A program made the position numbers and the translations under genes. The notes below the pieces were generated by a model that was not told the origin of the DNA, did not search any database, and saw only the letters and a program-made list of their open reading frames with translations. A stretch of DNA of 6,864 bases from an uncultured Campylobacter sp. Its GTDB lineage: Bacteria; Campylobacterota; Campylobacteria; Campylobacterales; Campylobacteraceae. Location: contig CALIWP010000043.1 of NCBI GenBank assembly GCA_938046705.1, forward strand, positions 1-6,864, in the 5' to 3' direction. Positions 1-5,584 of this stretch are shown one piece after another (the first letter of the stretch is position 1; the number at the start of each line of letters is the position of its first letter).

Positions 1-175
1 GCTCTCTGCGGATCGCCATCTTAGGCGTCTCACCATCGTCGATACCGCCTTGAGGAAACTGCCAAGCGCCTTTGATGTCGCTTCGTTGCGCAATCAAAAT
101 TTCGCAATTAAACGGATACGAGGGCGAAAGTACGATTGCAGCGACATTTGGTCTGTAATTCTTCTCTTTTTCCAT
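1..175 (-). CDS. rppH: RNA pyrophosphohydrolase RppH/NudH, 5' part (gene runs off the left edge)
   Basis: Reading the minus strand from an ATG at 175-173 gives 58 codons plus one base before the window edge. The protein begins [16 protein letters not shown] and contains [16 protein letters not shown] followed by KMAIRRE. This is the start of the Nudix box (G-x5-E-x7-RE) in its RppH/NudH setting, where WQFPQGGI is a hallmark; the rest of the box (EExGU) is beyond the edge. The family removes pyrophosphate from the 5' end of triphosphorylated mRNA to start decay, and also cleaves dinucleoside polyphosphates; it is cytosolic. The start is supported by the conserved YRPNVAAI N-terminus and a weak purine-rich site (GTGAG, about 186-190 on the complement). 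It is divergent from the TonB receptor gene. Full proteins are about 155 residues, so roughly a third is visible. The family call is very secure; rppH and nudH are synonyms. Confidence 0.93.
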   Translation of the reverse strand, partial: MEKEKNYRPNVAAIVLSPSYPFNCEILIAQRSDIKGAWQFPQGGIDDGETPKMAIRRE

Positions 176-203
176 CTCGTTTTCTCACAAAAAATTTCTT
201 AAA

Positions 204-209
204 ATTCTA
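204..209 (-). promoter_or_regulatory. Candidate -10 box for rppH
   Basis: The minus strand reads TAGAAT here, one mismatch from TATAAT, 28 bases upstream of the rppH ATG. That predicts a 5' leader of roughly 20-25 bases. No clear -35 box is visible, which is normal for Campylobacter sigma-70 promoters. Placement is by inspection only, in AT-rich DNA where chance matches are common. Confidence 0.3.
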
Positions 210-250
210 CCTAAAAATATTAAAATTTGCGTTAAGAGGCTTAAAATTTA

Positions 251-256
251 TATAAA
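251..256 (+). promoter_or_regulatory. Candidate -10 box for the TonB receptor gene
   Basis: TATAAA lies in an AT-rich run (TTTATATAAATTTT). It would start a transcript near 263, with a leader of about 150 bases carrying the inverted repeats at 272-297, 331-350 and 363-390. A second candidate, TAAAAT at 354-359, would give a leader of about 50 bases. I see no Fur-box-like palindrome (GATAATNATTATC type) near either, so iron control cannot be argued from the sequence. Confidence 0.25.
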
Positions 257-271
257 TTTTCAAATTAATTC

Positions 272-297
272 GCTAAATTTTGCGACGTAAATTTAGC
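272..297. repeat. Perfect 9-bp inverted repeat in the rppH/TonB-receptor intergenic region
   Basis: GCTAAATTT (272-280) and AAATTTAGC (289-297) are exact reverse complements around the 8-base loop TGCGACGT. A further half-site, AATTTAGC, follows at 300-307. It could be an operator for a dimeric regulator, or an RNA hairpin if transcription starts near 263. The arms contain AAATTT, which is over-represented throughout this DNA, so chance pairing is more likely than in random sequence. Confidence 0.5.
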
Positions 298-362
298 CGA
301 ATTTAGCAACCGTTCAAAACTAAAACGTAAGGCGAGTAAAATTTATCGCCGCCTAAAATACG

Positions 363-390
363 CGGTTTTGACGCAAACGCCCAAAAACCG
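363..390 (+). repeat. Inverted repeat (7-bp stem) just upstream of the TonB receptor ribosome binding site
   Basis: CGGTTTT (363-369) pairs exactly with AAAACCG (384-390) around a 14-base loop. A smaller repeat, GGCGA (331-335) with TCGCC (346-350), lies just upstream. The 363-390 stem ends 16 bases before the AAGGA at 407-411 and does not cover it, so it would leave translation accessible. Possible roles are mRNA stability or a leader structure. No transcription start is known. Confidence 0.35.
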
Positions 391-416
391 ACAAATAAAT
401 TTAACTAAGGATAATT

Positions 417-2942
417 ATGAAAAAAACGGCTAGCTTTTTGGTAGCGATTGCGGCGTTAAATTTGCCGCTTTCGCATTCGGCAGCGAGTCGCGACGCCCAT
501 CAAGGCTCTTTAAATTTAACCGCTTTAAAGGCGTTAAATTTAAGTACGCTAAACGCTGCGGAGGTCATGCTAGATAAAGTCGAGGTCAGCGCCGACGCCA
601 ACGCTACGAAAGAACCAGGAAAACTAACGCGCGCGGATATGGATCTGATAACGTCTAAAAATCACGGCATAACCGATCTTTTAAAAGGTAATCCAAACGT
701 CGCCTTTAGCGCGAAAAATGCCAAAAGCGTGCGCGCGGGCGAGCTGGCTCCGCAAGATATCAGCATAAACGGCGCGAACTACTATCAAAACAACTTTACC
801 CTAGACGGCGCAAGCATAAATAACGACCTAGACCCTAAAAAACGCACGTGGAATAACCACAACAACCCCTGGAGCGACAGTACGATAGGCTCGCAAGCCA
901 TGAGCGTAGATACGGATCTGCTAGGTAGCGTCGAGGTGCTAGATAGCGCGGTCTCGGCTAGGTACGGCGGCTTTCAAGGAGGCGCCGTGAACGCTAAAAC
1001 CAGAGACCCCAAAAGCGGCTTTCACGGCGTACTTAGCTACTCTTATACGGGCGGGGATTGGAGCAAAATTTATAAAGACGCCTCCGCCACGCAAAGATAC
1101 GACGACGGCGATCTGGCCGATATGAGCGACTTTAAAAAGCGCAGGTATAGAGTCGGCGCCGAAGGGTATTTGACGCAGAATTTCGGCCTTTTGCTAGACT
1201 ACTCGAGGCACCGCTCCGTCATAGAAAACCACTACAACAAAAAACAGATAAATCAAAATTTATACTCGTTTCCGGACGACAGGCAGACTAATGATAATCT
1301 TTTCGTAAAAGGCGTTTGGGGCGTGAGCGATAAATTTACGCTAAAGCCGAGTTTTTTGTACTCCAGGCTAGATAACTACACCTCCGCCAAGCGGTACCTA
1401 GACTCCCAGCTCACGCTAAAATACGGCGGTTACATCGCAACGCTCGAGGCGCAGGCTGATCTTGAGGGGGTATTTTTAGAGCAGACGCTTAGCTACTCCG
1501 CCTCGCAAAACAGCCGAGACTATGAGCATGATACCGAGTATTATGGTTATAAACCCTCAAACGTCAAAAACTGGGGAACCAATCCTAGCCCGAATTTCGG
1601 CTCGGGCATAGGAGGATTAAACGATTTTGAACAACGCCAAAACAAGCTAGCATATAAATTCGACGCAAGCGTGAAGGAATTTGAAGCACTCGGCGCATCG
1701 CATCTGGTGAAATCGGGCTTTGAGATAGCTAGACAAAGCGGCAGCTACGAGATACCGCGCACCCGCGTATCCTACGGAACGCCAAAGCCTTTGATGAGCG
1801 GAACGTGCATCGCCGGCGATAAAACTTGCGTCATAGACGATAGCTTCGCATCCCAGGGCGCGGTCGGTCAATATCTATCGAGAAAAACCTACTACTACGC
1901 CGTAAAAACCAAGGCTACGCAGACCAATCTCGCCCTTTATCTCGAAGACGAGATGAGGTTTGGCGCGTTTAAATTTCGTCCCGGACTTCGCATCGAGCGA
2001 AACGGCGATAACAACGACGTAAATTTAGCCCCGAGGTTGCTAGCCGAATACGAATTTGCGGATAAAAACTTCATAGGCCTTGGGTTAAATCGCTACTACG
2101 GACGAAATTTTTTCGCGTACAAGATGTATAACGGCGTGTACAGGATGTATGAGACTTGCGATAGAAGCTCATACGGCGGGGCATATACGTGCGGCGGACT
2201 GGCTAATAACCGCCGTCCTATCAGGGAGCTAAAGACGCCTTACGACGACGAATTTAGCGCGTATTATCGCGGCGACGTCGGCAACGCGAGGCTAAATCTA
2301 AAATACGTCAGACGCCAAGGCCGCGACGAAGTAGCGATGAAATACGTAAGAGAGCCGCTACCTGGCTACGGAAACGGATATTCTATATTTACCAACGAAG
2401 GGCAAAGCAAGCGCGACATCGTAACCTTAAGCGCGGCAAACATCGCTCCGATCGAAATTTGGGGCGTAAAAAACGATTTTGAAGGCTCGCTAAGCTTTAC
2501 GAAGCAAAGCAGGAGCTTTACGGATTATGAAGACGACGAGATGAACGACGACGTCTCGTATAACGGCAAAATCATCAAAAAAAGCGAACTGCCCGTCGTT
2601 GATTACCATGTGCCTTTTACCGCCAAATTTCGCCACTCGGCTAAATTTAGCGGCTTTAGCGTTTCAAATTTCATAAACTATACGAGCAAAACGGACGCGC
2701 TGCTAGGCGGCTGGAATAGGGCGCGCGGGATGTACGTCTACGAGCGCCAAAAGCTGCCCGCATACGCGACGTGGGATATGCGCATAGGTTACGAAAGGCG
2801 GCTGGCAGGCGATTTTCGAGCGTTTGTAAATCTTGATATAAATAATCTTTTAAACAAAAAATTTATCGCCTCAAACGAGGGCAACTACTACGAATACGGC
2901 CTTGGCCGCAACTTTTGGCTGGAAGCGGGCATGAAGTGGTAA
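417..2942 (+). CDS. TonB-dependent outer-membrane receptor, complete, substrate unknown
   Basis: The 841-residue product is a TonB-dependent receptor, importing a scarce ligand across the outer membrane using TonB-ExbB-ExbD energy. Residues 1-23 form a signal peptide (KK, hydrophobic TASFLVAIAALNLPL, likely cleavage after SAA). A leucine-rich stretch precedes the TonB-box-like LDKVEVSA (52-59). The plug domain spans about 69-200, with NYYQNNFTLDGASINND (121-137) and SVEVLDSAVSARYGGFQGGAV (from 171). The remainder is a 22-strand-type barrel with alternating aromatic residues, ending in the NNLLNKKF segment and a terminal tryptophan (EAGMKW), the usual outer-membrane assembly signal. Two close cysteine pairs, 464/471 and 581/592, probably make disulfides in surface loops. 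AAGGA at 407-411 sets the start. No partner genes such as an esterase, permease or regulator adjoin it. The plug style is not that of the well-known enterobactin or haem receptors, so I assign no ligand. Confidence 0.93.
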   Translation: MKKTASFLVAIAALNLPLSHSAASRDAHQGSLNLTALKALNLSTLNAAEVMLDKVEVSADANATKEPGKLTRADMDLITSKNHGITDLLKGNPNVAFSAKNAKSVRAGELAPQDISINGANYYQNNFTLDGASINNDLDPKKRTWNNHNNPWSDSTIGSQAMSVDTDLLGSVEVLDSAVSARYGGFQGGAVNAKTRDPKSGFHGVLSYSYTGGDWSKIYKDASATQRYDDGDLADMSDFKKRRYRVGAEGYLTQNFGLLLDYSRHRSVIENHYNKKQINQNLYSFPDDRQTNDNLFVKGVWGVSDKFTLKPSFLYSRLDNYTSAKRYLDSQLTLKYGGYIATLEAQADLEGVFLEQTLSYSASQNSRDYEHDTEYYGYKPSNVKNWGTNPSPNFGSGIGGLNDFEQRQNKLAYKFDASVKEFEALGASHLVKSGFEIARQSGSYEIPRTRVSYGTPKPLMSGTCIAGDKTCVIDDSFASQGAVGQYLSRKTYYYAVKTKATQTNLALYLEDEMRFGAFKFRPGLRIERNGDNNDVNLAPRLLAEYEFADKNFIGLGLNRYYGRNFFAYKMYNGVYRMYETCDRSSYGGAYTCGGLANNRRPIRELKTPYDDEFSAYYRGDVGNARLNLKYVRRQGRDEVAMKYVREPLPGYGNGYSIFTNEGQSKRDIVTLSAANIAPIEIWGVKNDFEGSLSFTKQSRSFTDYEDDEMNDDVSYNGKIIKKSELPVVDYHVPFTAKFRHSAKFSGFSVSNFINYTSKTDALLGGWNRARGMYVYERQKLPAYATWDMRIGYERRLAGDFRAFVNLDINNLLNKKFIASNEGNYYEYGLGRNFWLEAGMKW

Positions 2943-3281
2943 TTTGCTAGGATTTATCCCTCAATTTGTCGTGCAAGATGCGGTAAAAGCGGGTTTGCGG
3001 CAAACTTTGCGAGCTTTAAAAGGCTAAAGCGCTTTGGTTTAGTTTTTATGCGCGCCTTAAATTTGCGCCTTTTGGCTAGTTTTGGTTTTTGCCTTACGGC
3101 GCAAAGTCGCAAATTTGCCGTTTGTGCGCGGCGCAAATCCGCGCTTTTGCCTTCTTGGCTTTCTAGTAAGCGTAAATTTGCCTACTTGCAGCCGGCAAAA
3201 TAGCTAAATTTTGCATAAGGCGCGAGCGGTAATTTCCTCGCCTAAACGCAAAACGCGCGGGGTGGATTTGGCGGCTCGGCG

Positions 3282-3331
3282 ATTTGCTGTTTAAAGCCAG
3301 TTTTGCTCTTGCGGCTTAAACGACGCAAAAT
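3282..3331. repeat. Imperfect long inverted repeat in the gene-free region
   Basis: GTTTAAAGCC (3289-3298) pairs with GGCTTAAAC (3313-3321) with one bulged A. Outside it, ATTTGC (3282-3287) pairs with GCAAAAT (3325-3331), again with one bulge, giving about 15 paired bases around a 14-base loop. No T tract follows, so it is not a canonical terminator. It may be an RNA structure or the product of word-biased sequence. Confidence 0.35.
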
Positions 3332-3660
3332 TTGCGATGATTTAGCCGTTAGCTCGCGTAAAATCACCCTCAAAAAGATACGAATTTATCGCGGCAAAAG
3401 GCTATGTCACCTGCGCAGGCGAAAATTTATAAGCTAGATTTTACCCGCCCATCGCCGCTGCCCGGCATGACCTTGCGCCAAGTCGTTTTTGCCTGCGCAT
3501 ATCTGCTTTGATTTTTGTTTAAAAATAAGACTCAACTCGCCCGTAACGCAAAGTGCACAAACGGTTTATCCAAAAGCGTATTTTGCGTTTTTAAGCCTAA
3601 ATTTAAGCGCAAAAATCGGCCGCTCGTCTTGATTTTACGGCAATTAGCCCTTGTATCCGA

Positions 3661-3676
3661 GCTTTGCTCGCAAAGC
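3661..3676. repeat. Short hairpin, possible weak terminator
   Basis: GCTTTGCTCGCAAAGC is a perfect inverted repeat (6-bp stem, CTCG loop) followed within four bases by TTTT. The stem is short and the T run is only four bases, so termination is only a possibility. It lies about 110 bases upstream of the lemA -10 box and could insulate lemA from upstream read-through. Confidence 0.25.
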
Positions 3677-3783
3677 GGCTTTTGCAAGGGCAAGCGAAAT
3701 TTGGCATTTTGGTAGCAAACCCCGAGCGACCTAGTATCTAGCGCGGCAAAAACGAGTATAATTTTCCGGTTTCAGCAGCTTTT

Positions 3784-3792
3784 TGATATAAT
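3784..3792 (+). promoter_or_regulatory. Extended -10 promoter of lemA
   Basis: TGATATAAT contains a perfect TATAAT (3787-3792) with the TG of an extended -10 one base upstream, after a T-rich run. It lies 29 bases before the lemA start, predicting a short leader of about 20-25 bases. A second perfect TATAAT at 3757-3762 could be an alternative start. No -35 box is obvious, as expected for Campylobacter sigma-70 promoters. Confidence 0.5.
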
Positions 3793-3811
3793 CAAAACAA
3801 AAGTTAAATCA

Positions 3812-3817
3812 AAGGAG
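3812..3817 (+). promoter_or_regulatory. Strong ribosome binding site of lemA
   Basis: AAGGAG lies four bases upstream of the ATG at 3822 and fixes the start. It is the best Shine-Dalgarno match in the Campylobacter part, which together with the extended -10 suggests good expression. Confidence 0.7.
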
Positions 3818-3821
3818 TAAA

Positions 3822-4376
3822 ATGTACATCGTCCTAGGCATTATCGCCGTTCTCGCGCTCATCGTCATCTCAGTCTACAACTCGCTGGTGGGCAAGCGCA
3901 ACCAAGTCTCAAACATCAGATCAGGCGTCGATACGCAGCTAAAAAGACGCTTTGACCTCATCCCAAACCTCGTCGCCACCGTCAAGCAGTACATCACACA
4001 CGAGCGCGATCTGCTAGAAAACATCTCCGCGCTTAGAAGCGGCATCCAAAAGGCCGCGGGCGACGAGCAGAGATTTGCGCTAAACGGCGAGCTGTCAAAC
4101 CTCATCTCAAAGCTCAACGTCGTCGTCGAGAACTACCCCGAACTCAAAGCCAACGAAAACGTCATGCACCTGCAAAAGACGCTAAACGAGATCGAGGAGC
4201 AGATCTCCGCCGCGCGCCGCGCATACAACGCCGCAGTGACCGACTATAACAACGCCGTGGAGATGTTTCCCTCAAACCTCGTCGCTAGCTGGGCGAAGTT
4301 TCATAAGGCGGCGTTTTTCGAGGTGCCTAAGGGTCAAGACGATCCGCACGACGTACACGAGCTTTTTAACCGCTAA
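3822..4376 (+). CDS. lemA: LemA family membrane protein, complete
   Basis: This 184-residue protein has full family length. One N-terminal transmembrane helix (about 2-20) is followed by YNSLV (19-23), then a helical cytoplasmic or periplasmic domain with QLKRRFDLIPNLV (39-51), YPELKAN (105-111), the long helix EIEEQISAARRAYNAAVTDY (123-142) with NNAVEMFPSN after it, and FFEV near the end. These are the standard LemA signatures. LemA proteins form a four-helix bundle anchored in the inner membrane; their biochemical role is unsettled. They often occur beside envelope genes, and beside DUF3137 genes as here. The coding DNA favours C-ending codons (ATC, GTC, CTC, AAC) and contains no AAATTT until its stop codon, in contrast to the flanking DNA. 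This fits stronger expression or selection rather than transfer, since the protein looks ordinary for the group. It has its own promoter and ribosome binding site, so it is likely the first gene of its unit. Confidence 0.93.
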   Translation: MYIVLGIIAVLALIVISVYNSLVGKRNQVSNIRSGVDTQLKRRFDLIPNLVATVKQYITHERDLLENISALRSGIQKAAGDEQRFALNGELSNLISKLNVVVENYPELKANENVMHLQKTLNEIEEQISAARRAYNAAVTDYNNAVEMFPSNLVASWAKFHKAAFFEVPKGQDDPHDVHELFNR

Positions 4377-4625
4377 ATTTGCGCTCGCTTGGTCAAATTT
4401 GAAGTTAAATTTGAGCGCTTAACTGCACTCTTGAAAATTTAATCAGGGGCTTCGTTGGCTCGTCAAATTTGAGCGCAAAAGCGGCAAATTTGATCCGAAT
4501 TTGAAGCGTCGCCGCCGGCAAAAAAGAGCTTAAATTTAAGCGGTTTAAAACGCAAATTTAAAGACGAAAGCCCGTAAAATAGCCAAATTTATAAAAACGG
4601 CGTTAGATTAAAAATAGGAGCGAAA
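4377..4625. repeat. AAATTT-rich spacer between lemA and the DUF3137 gene
   Basis: I count nine AAATTT words between 4375 and 4590, several inside longer copies: the 12-mer AAATTTGAGCGC occurs at 4407-4418 and 4465-4476. TCAAATTT (4393-4400) and AAATTTGA (4407-4414) form a perfect 8-bp inverted repeat with a six-base loop, inside an outer GCGCTC/GAGCGC pair (4381-4386, 4413-4418; the outer arm overlaps the inner one by two bases). GCTTAAATTTAAGC at 4528-4541 is a 14-base palindrome. No protein-coding frame is supported. Confidence 0.6.
4590..4595 (+). promoter_or_regulatory. Candidate -10 box for the DUF3137 gene
   Basis: TATAAA lies 30 bases before the ATG at 4626, almost the same spacing as the lemA -10 to its ATG. 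It would give a leader of about 24 bases that includes the AGGAG at 4616-4620. It allows the gene to be transcribed apart from lemA, although read-through from lemA is equally possible because no strong terminator separates them. Confidence 0.3.
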
Positions 4626-5213
4626 ATGGACGATCTGGTCTTGCTAGAGCTTGAGCGGCAAAAGGTTTTGCGCTCGCTTTTTAGGCTAAAGCTCACCTGC
4701 TTTTTTGTCGCTACGGCGGTGGCTTGGCTGCTTTATCTAGCTGCGCAAAACGCCGCTCTTAGCGCTGGTGCGTTTGTGGTCTGCGGGGCTGCGATGTACT
4801 ATTTTTTCGAGAGTATTTTTACCGATAGTTTTACCTTTAAATTTAAGCGAAAGGTCGTGAGGAGCATCGTGGAGGACTGCGGCCTGACGTATTATCCGGG
4901 CGACTACGTAGAGAGCGATTATCTTTATATGATTTATGATTTTGACATCGACAAATACTCGGGCAACGACCTGATTTTCGGGCAGATAGAGGGCGTGCGG
5001 GTCAAATTTAGCGACGTAGAGGCGATAAGCATCAAAGAGGATCTACACGGAAACAAGACGCATAGAGTGCTCTTTGCGGGGATTTTGTTCGTCGCGGATT
5101 TTCCTAAACGGCTAAAGGGTGTTACGCAAATTTGCAGCGGGACGGATGATTTTAAGGACTACGGCGGCAAGCGCGCGAGGATGGACGAGGCGGAGTTTGA
5201 GCGGCTCTGGTGA
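4626..5213 (+). CDS. DUF3137 family membrane protein, C-terminus lost at a sequence junction
   Basis: The frame starts at ATG 4626, with AGGAG at 4616-4620. Two transmembrane helices (about 22-40 and 45-64) form a hairpin. A soluble domain follows, with SDYLYMIYDFDIDKYSGND (97-115), IEGVRVKFSDVEA (121-133) and FAGILFVADFPKRLKG (150-165). This layout is that of DUF3137, a family of unknown function often encoded next to LemA, as here. Family members usually run to about 300 residues or more. This frame stops after 195, just after RARMDEAEFERL, where the family normally continues into a conserved block of the type VYSDDQVEARYIL. The last codon (TGG) and the TGA at 5211-5213 lie where the base composition changes, so the stop is most likely not native and the true Campylobacter gene was longer. 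Family call is good; the 3' end should not be trusted. Confidence 0.82.
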   Translation: MDDLVLLELERQKVLRSLFRLKLTCFFVATAVAWLLYLAAQNAALSAGAFVVCGAAMYYFFESIFTDSFTFKFKRKVVRSIVEDCGLTYYPGDYVESDYLYMIYDFDIDKYSGNDLIFGQIEGVRVKFSDVEAISIKEDLHGNKTHRVLFAGILFVADFPKRLKGVTQICSGTDDFKDYGGKRARMDEAEFERLW

Positions 5214-5215
5214 GC
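5200..5215. other. Junction between Campylobacter-type and actinobacterial-type DNA
   Basis: Left of here the DUF3137 frame is intact and the last AAATTT word is at 5128-5133. Right of here base and codon use become GC-rich and I see no AAATTT to the end of the window. The protein alignment I expect from memory of the family breaks after the leucine codon ending at about 5207, so the joint is probably within 5205-5215. No repeat, insertion-sequence end, tRNA or integrase marks it, which favours a chimeric assembly or clone over a natural insertion. Confidence 0.75.
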
Positions 5216-5328
5216 GGGACCTGAGCCGCGCTGGGAAGGCGAATCCGCCGACATTTGACGGCGCCCGGGTGCGGGCCATAATGCGGCTCGACAACCGAGA
5301 CGCATCGAGCGAAAGAATTCTTGAATAA
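5209..5328 (+). pseudogene. Possible 3' end of an actinobacterial gene, cut by the junction
   Basis: From the junction, one frame reads about 39 codons (GERDLSRAGKANPPTF, then DGARVRAIMRLDNRDASSER and ILE) to a TAA at 5326-5328. About two thirds of its third codon positions are G or C, and the residues look like ordinary protein, whereas the other two forward frames stop early. It is therefore likely to be the end of a gene whose start lies on the missing side of the junction. The same frame extends upstream into the Campylobacter DNA, but there it is only a shadow of the DUF3137 gene. I recognise no family. If the region is natural, this gene would be the upstream neighbour of the DUF1023 gene, with a 256-base gap. 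Confidence 0.35.
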
Positions 5329-5516
5329 TTCCAAAGTTGCGAATCTGTCGAGATGCGCGTCATGGGCTCCTTGAAATTACGGGAATCGGAACAGTGATTT
5401 AGACCGGCTTTGAGAGGGCGCTCTTTAGAGGGGGGCGAGACAGAATTAAATTCCACAGATTAGTTCCGTGGTTTCATATTGTGAAATGTTGAAAACGCTT
5501 CCTTCCTCTTGCGGGC

Positions 5517-5527
5517 TGTGGCATACT
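5517..5527 (+). promoter_or_regulatory. Candidate extended -10 promoter of the DUF1023 gene
   Basis: TGTGGCATACT fits the corynebacterial/actinobacterial extended -10 pattern TGNGN-TANANT apart from C for the first T. It lies 57 bases upstream of the start codon. No convincing -35 at normal spacing is seen (TTGAAA at 5489-5494 is too far). Elsewhere in the 5329-5584 gap I see no RNA gene or strong terminator. Confidence 0.33.
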
Positions 5528-5567
5528 TAAGCCAAGCGACTTTGCCATAGCCGAAACATCACGCATT

Positions 5568-5574
5568 GGAAGGA
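5568..5574 (+). promoter_or_regulatory. Ribosome binding site of the DUF1023 gene
   Basis: GGAAGGA ends ten bases before the ATG at 5585. The frame has an in-frame TAA at 5528-5530 and no ATG, GTG or TTG between it and 5585, so this site and start are the only reasonable choice. Confidence 0.65.
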
Positions 5575-5584
5575 AAACAGGTCC

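Larger units (their letters stand above)
2943..3821. other. 879-bp region without a convincing gene
   Basis: All reading frames here are short. The longest, 3515-3715 (+, 66 codons) and 2954-3136 (minus, 60 codons), have no ribosome binding site, biased Lys/Arg composition and no recognisable motif, so I treat them as chance frames. Two small stretches look slightly protein-like: one ending at the TAA around 3431-3433 (RYEFIAAKGYVTCAGENL) and a 35-codon frame from ATG 3404. Neither has a ribosome binding site, and they overlap in different frames. The sequence is rich in AAATTT, GCAAA and TTTGC words. There is no clear terminator with a T tract after the TonB receptor gene. A decayed gene is possible but cannot be named. 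Confidence 0.6.

Noticed and set aside
240..416. Fur box upstream of the TonB receptor
   Set aside because: I looked for GATAATNATTATC-like palindromes and found only AT-rich sequence without the pattern.
420..426. A7 run directly after the TonB receptor start codon, possible phase-variable tract
   Set aside because: Seven As encoding Lys-Lys is usual in signal peptides; Campylobacter phase variation mainly uses longer G or C tracts, and none of eight or more is present.
1647..1871. 74-codon reverse frame inside the TonB receptor gene
   Set aside because: Lies wholly opposite a well-supported gene and has no ribosome binding site or motif.
2954..3136. 60-codon reverse frame just after the TonB receptor
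   Set aside because: Extremely basic low-complexity product arising from repeated TTT/GCG words; no start signal or family resemblance.
3515..3715. 66-codon forward frame starting MFKNKTQLARNAK
   Set aside because: No ribosome binding site, lysine/arginine-biased composition, no motif; it looks like a chance frame in AT-rich spacer.
5200..5215. Mobile-element insertion or attachment site at the composition break
   Set aside because: No inverted or direct repeats, no tRNA end, and no transposase or integrase reading frame nearby.
5413..5426. AGAG-GGCG-CTCT hairpin as a terminator
   Set aside because: Four-base stem and only a short T run; too weak to call.
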